From: Negativicutes bacterium
GTDB lineage: Bacteria > Bacillota_C > Negativicutes > Acidaminococcales > Acidaminococcaceae
Assembly: GCA_009930275.1 (NCBI GenBank)
Contig: RZYP01000085.1
Span: 1 to 7,945 of the forward strand
Length of the DNA stretch: 7,945 bases
Reading direction: 5' to 3'
Part shown: in pieces, positions 7,169 through 7,945 of the stretch
Layout: each line of letters begins with the position of its first letter
Numbering within the stretch: the first letter of the stretch is position 1
Position numbers and translations under genes: made by a program
The notes under the pieces: generated by a model
Told to the model about the DNA's origin: nothing
The model's database searches: none
Seen by the model: the letters and a program-made list of their open reading frames with translations, nothing else

Positions 7169-7627
7169 TTATAATTTTTTTATCATTATCAATTTATTTG
7201 ATTTTTGATCAATTTTAACGCTTGAAAAACCATTGGCTGCATAAAACCTTTGAGCTTTTAAGTTAGCGCTATGAACACGGAGAGAAATTTCACACATTCC
7301 AGCATTTTTTCTAGCAGCGATACAACTATTCAGCAATATTGTTCCACAACCTTGACTTTGGAAATTTGGCAACACAGATATTAAACTAATATATGATTGA
7401 AAATTTATTTCATCATTAATATAAAAACCAATTACACCTACAACTAAATTATCATTTTTTAAAAAATATATTTTTGCATTATTAATAAGCTTATTCGTGT
7501 ACAACTGAATATCAATCCGACTAGACAGCGGATCAGGAAGAAAATCACCAAAACAAGAGATATATCTATTCACATCATCTTCAGAAAATATATCTCTCCA
7601 ATTATCAATTAATTTATAATTATTCAT
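7169..7627 (-). CDS. GNAT family N-acetyltransferase
   Basis: The product, 152 aa from ATG at 7627, would transfer an acyl group (usually acetyl) from CoA to an amine. The acetyl-CoA pyrophosphate loop is NFQSQGCGTILL (89-100, Q-x-x-G-x-G). The C-terminal motif is ANLKAQRFYAANGF (121-134). The chosen start overlaps the stop of the upstream PLP gene as ATGA (7624-7627), a classic coupled junction; an upstream in-frame TTG at 7639 is less likely. The short spacing to the ATP-grasp gene suggests a common pathway, perhaps acetylation of an amino sugar or of an amino-acid substituent. The gene is AT-rich like the GT56-like gene. The acceptor cannot be predicted. Confidence 0.88.
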   Translation of the reverse strand: MNNYKLIDNWRDIFSEDDVNRYISCFGDFLPDPLSSRIDIQLYTNKLINNAKIYFLKNDNLVVGVIGFYINDEINFQSYISLISVLPNFQSQGCGTILLNSCIAARKNAGMCEISLRVHSANLKAQRFYAANGFSSVKIDQKSNKLIMIKKL

Positions 7628-7945
7628 ATTACAGCACAATCAATACTACTATTAGCCAATTCAGAACCCATCAAATTCATCAACCCCCCACTATGCCAAA
7701 ACAAAACTTTACTATTTTTTCTTATATCACCTCTTTTAATTAAATCCACTAAACCATAAAAACATTTACCCGAATAAGTAGGATCTAATATCAAACCAAC
7801 TTTTGCTGCCCTATTAACACAATCTATCAACTTTGAGTTTGTTTTTTCATAGCCACCACAGACCCAGTCATCCATAAATTTTACATTGCAATCACTTAAA
7901 ATTTTTTCATTTTTTTTATAATAATCAAACACCGCCTTTTTAATA
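7624..7945 (-). CDS. PLP-dependent ACC deaminase / D-cysteine desulfhydrase-like protein, C-terminal portion
   Basis: The frame is open to the window edge (reading IKAVFDYYKK), so the GTG at 7932 is probably internal and the N-terminal two thirds, with the PLP lysine, are not visible. About 106 residues remain. The family C-terminus is clear: LILDPTYSGKCFYGLVDLIKRG, then VLFWHSGG. These correspond to the DPVYTGKA-x-x-GL and LF-x-HTGG segments of fold-type II PLP enzymes that deaminate ACC or desulfhydrate D-cysteine. The usual Thr of HTGG is Ser here. Such enzymes act on small amino acids by alpha,beta-elimination or ring opening. In this setting the protein may prepare or recycle an amino acid for the adjacent ATP-grasp enzyme. 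Its stop TGA (7624-7626) overlaps the GNAT start. It is AT-rich. The exact reaction is undetermined. Confidence 0.78.
   Translation of the reverse strand, partial: IKKAVFDYYKKNEKILSDCNVKFMDDWVCGGYEKTNSKLIDCVNRAAKVGLILDPTYSGKCFYGLVDLIKRGDIRKNSKVLFWHSGGLMNLMGSELANSSIDCAVI

Overview
The window looks like part of a bacterial surface-polysaccharide (O-antigen or exopolysaccharide) locus that has been invaded by two insertion sequences. All the sugar genes lie on the minus strand, and both transposase genes lie on the plus strand. The GC-rich housekeeping-like gene (manC) and the style of the two transposases recall Desulfovibrionaceae and related Desulfobacterota. That placement is an impression from protein resemblance, not a demonstrated assignment.

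Layout from left to right. Positions 1 to about 1126 hold the 3' part of an IS1380-family element, with its transposase C-terminal portion at 1-924. Positions 1128-2546 (minus) encode a full-length bifunctional mannose-1-phosphate guanylyltransferase/mannose-6-phosphate isomerase. Positions 2633-3588 (minus) are the 3' remnant of a polysaccharide pyruvyl transferase family gene. It is cut by a complete 1300-bp ISL3-family element (3589-4888) with perfect 28-bp terminal inverted repeats. Then, all on the minus strand, come a very AT-rich gene resembling family GT56 (4-acetamido-4,6-dideoxyhexose/Fuc4NAc-type) glycosyltransferases (4958-6142), an ATP-grasp ligase (6135-7157), a GNAT acetyltransferase (7169-7627) and the C-terminal end of a PLP-dependent ACC deaminase/D-cysteine desulfhydrase-like protein (7624-7945, running off the window).

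Transcription probably runs from right to left: PLP enzyme, GNAT, ATP-grasp, GT56-like, pyruvyl transferase remnant, manC. The first four genes are packed tightly, with an ATGA overlap, an 11-bp gap and an 8-bp overlap, so they look like one translationally coupled unit. A reasonable reading is that the PLP enzyme, acetyltransferase and ATP-grasp ligase make or attach an amino-acid-like or acyl substituent to a sugar. The GT56-like enzyme would add a deoxyamino sugar to the lipid-linked repeat unit, and ManC would supply GDP-mannose. This combined pathway is inference.

Base composition changes sharply from gene to gene: about 65% GC in a manC stretch, 55% in an ATP-grasp stretch and 17% in a GT56-like stretch, each counted over one 60-base line. 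This mosaic is typical of a locus assembled by horizontal transfer. The ISL3 element lacks matching 8-bp flanks, and the pyruvyl transferase has lost its 5' end, so an IS-associated deletion probably accompanied or followed the insertion. No tRNA, rRNA or CRISPR array was seen.
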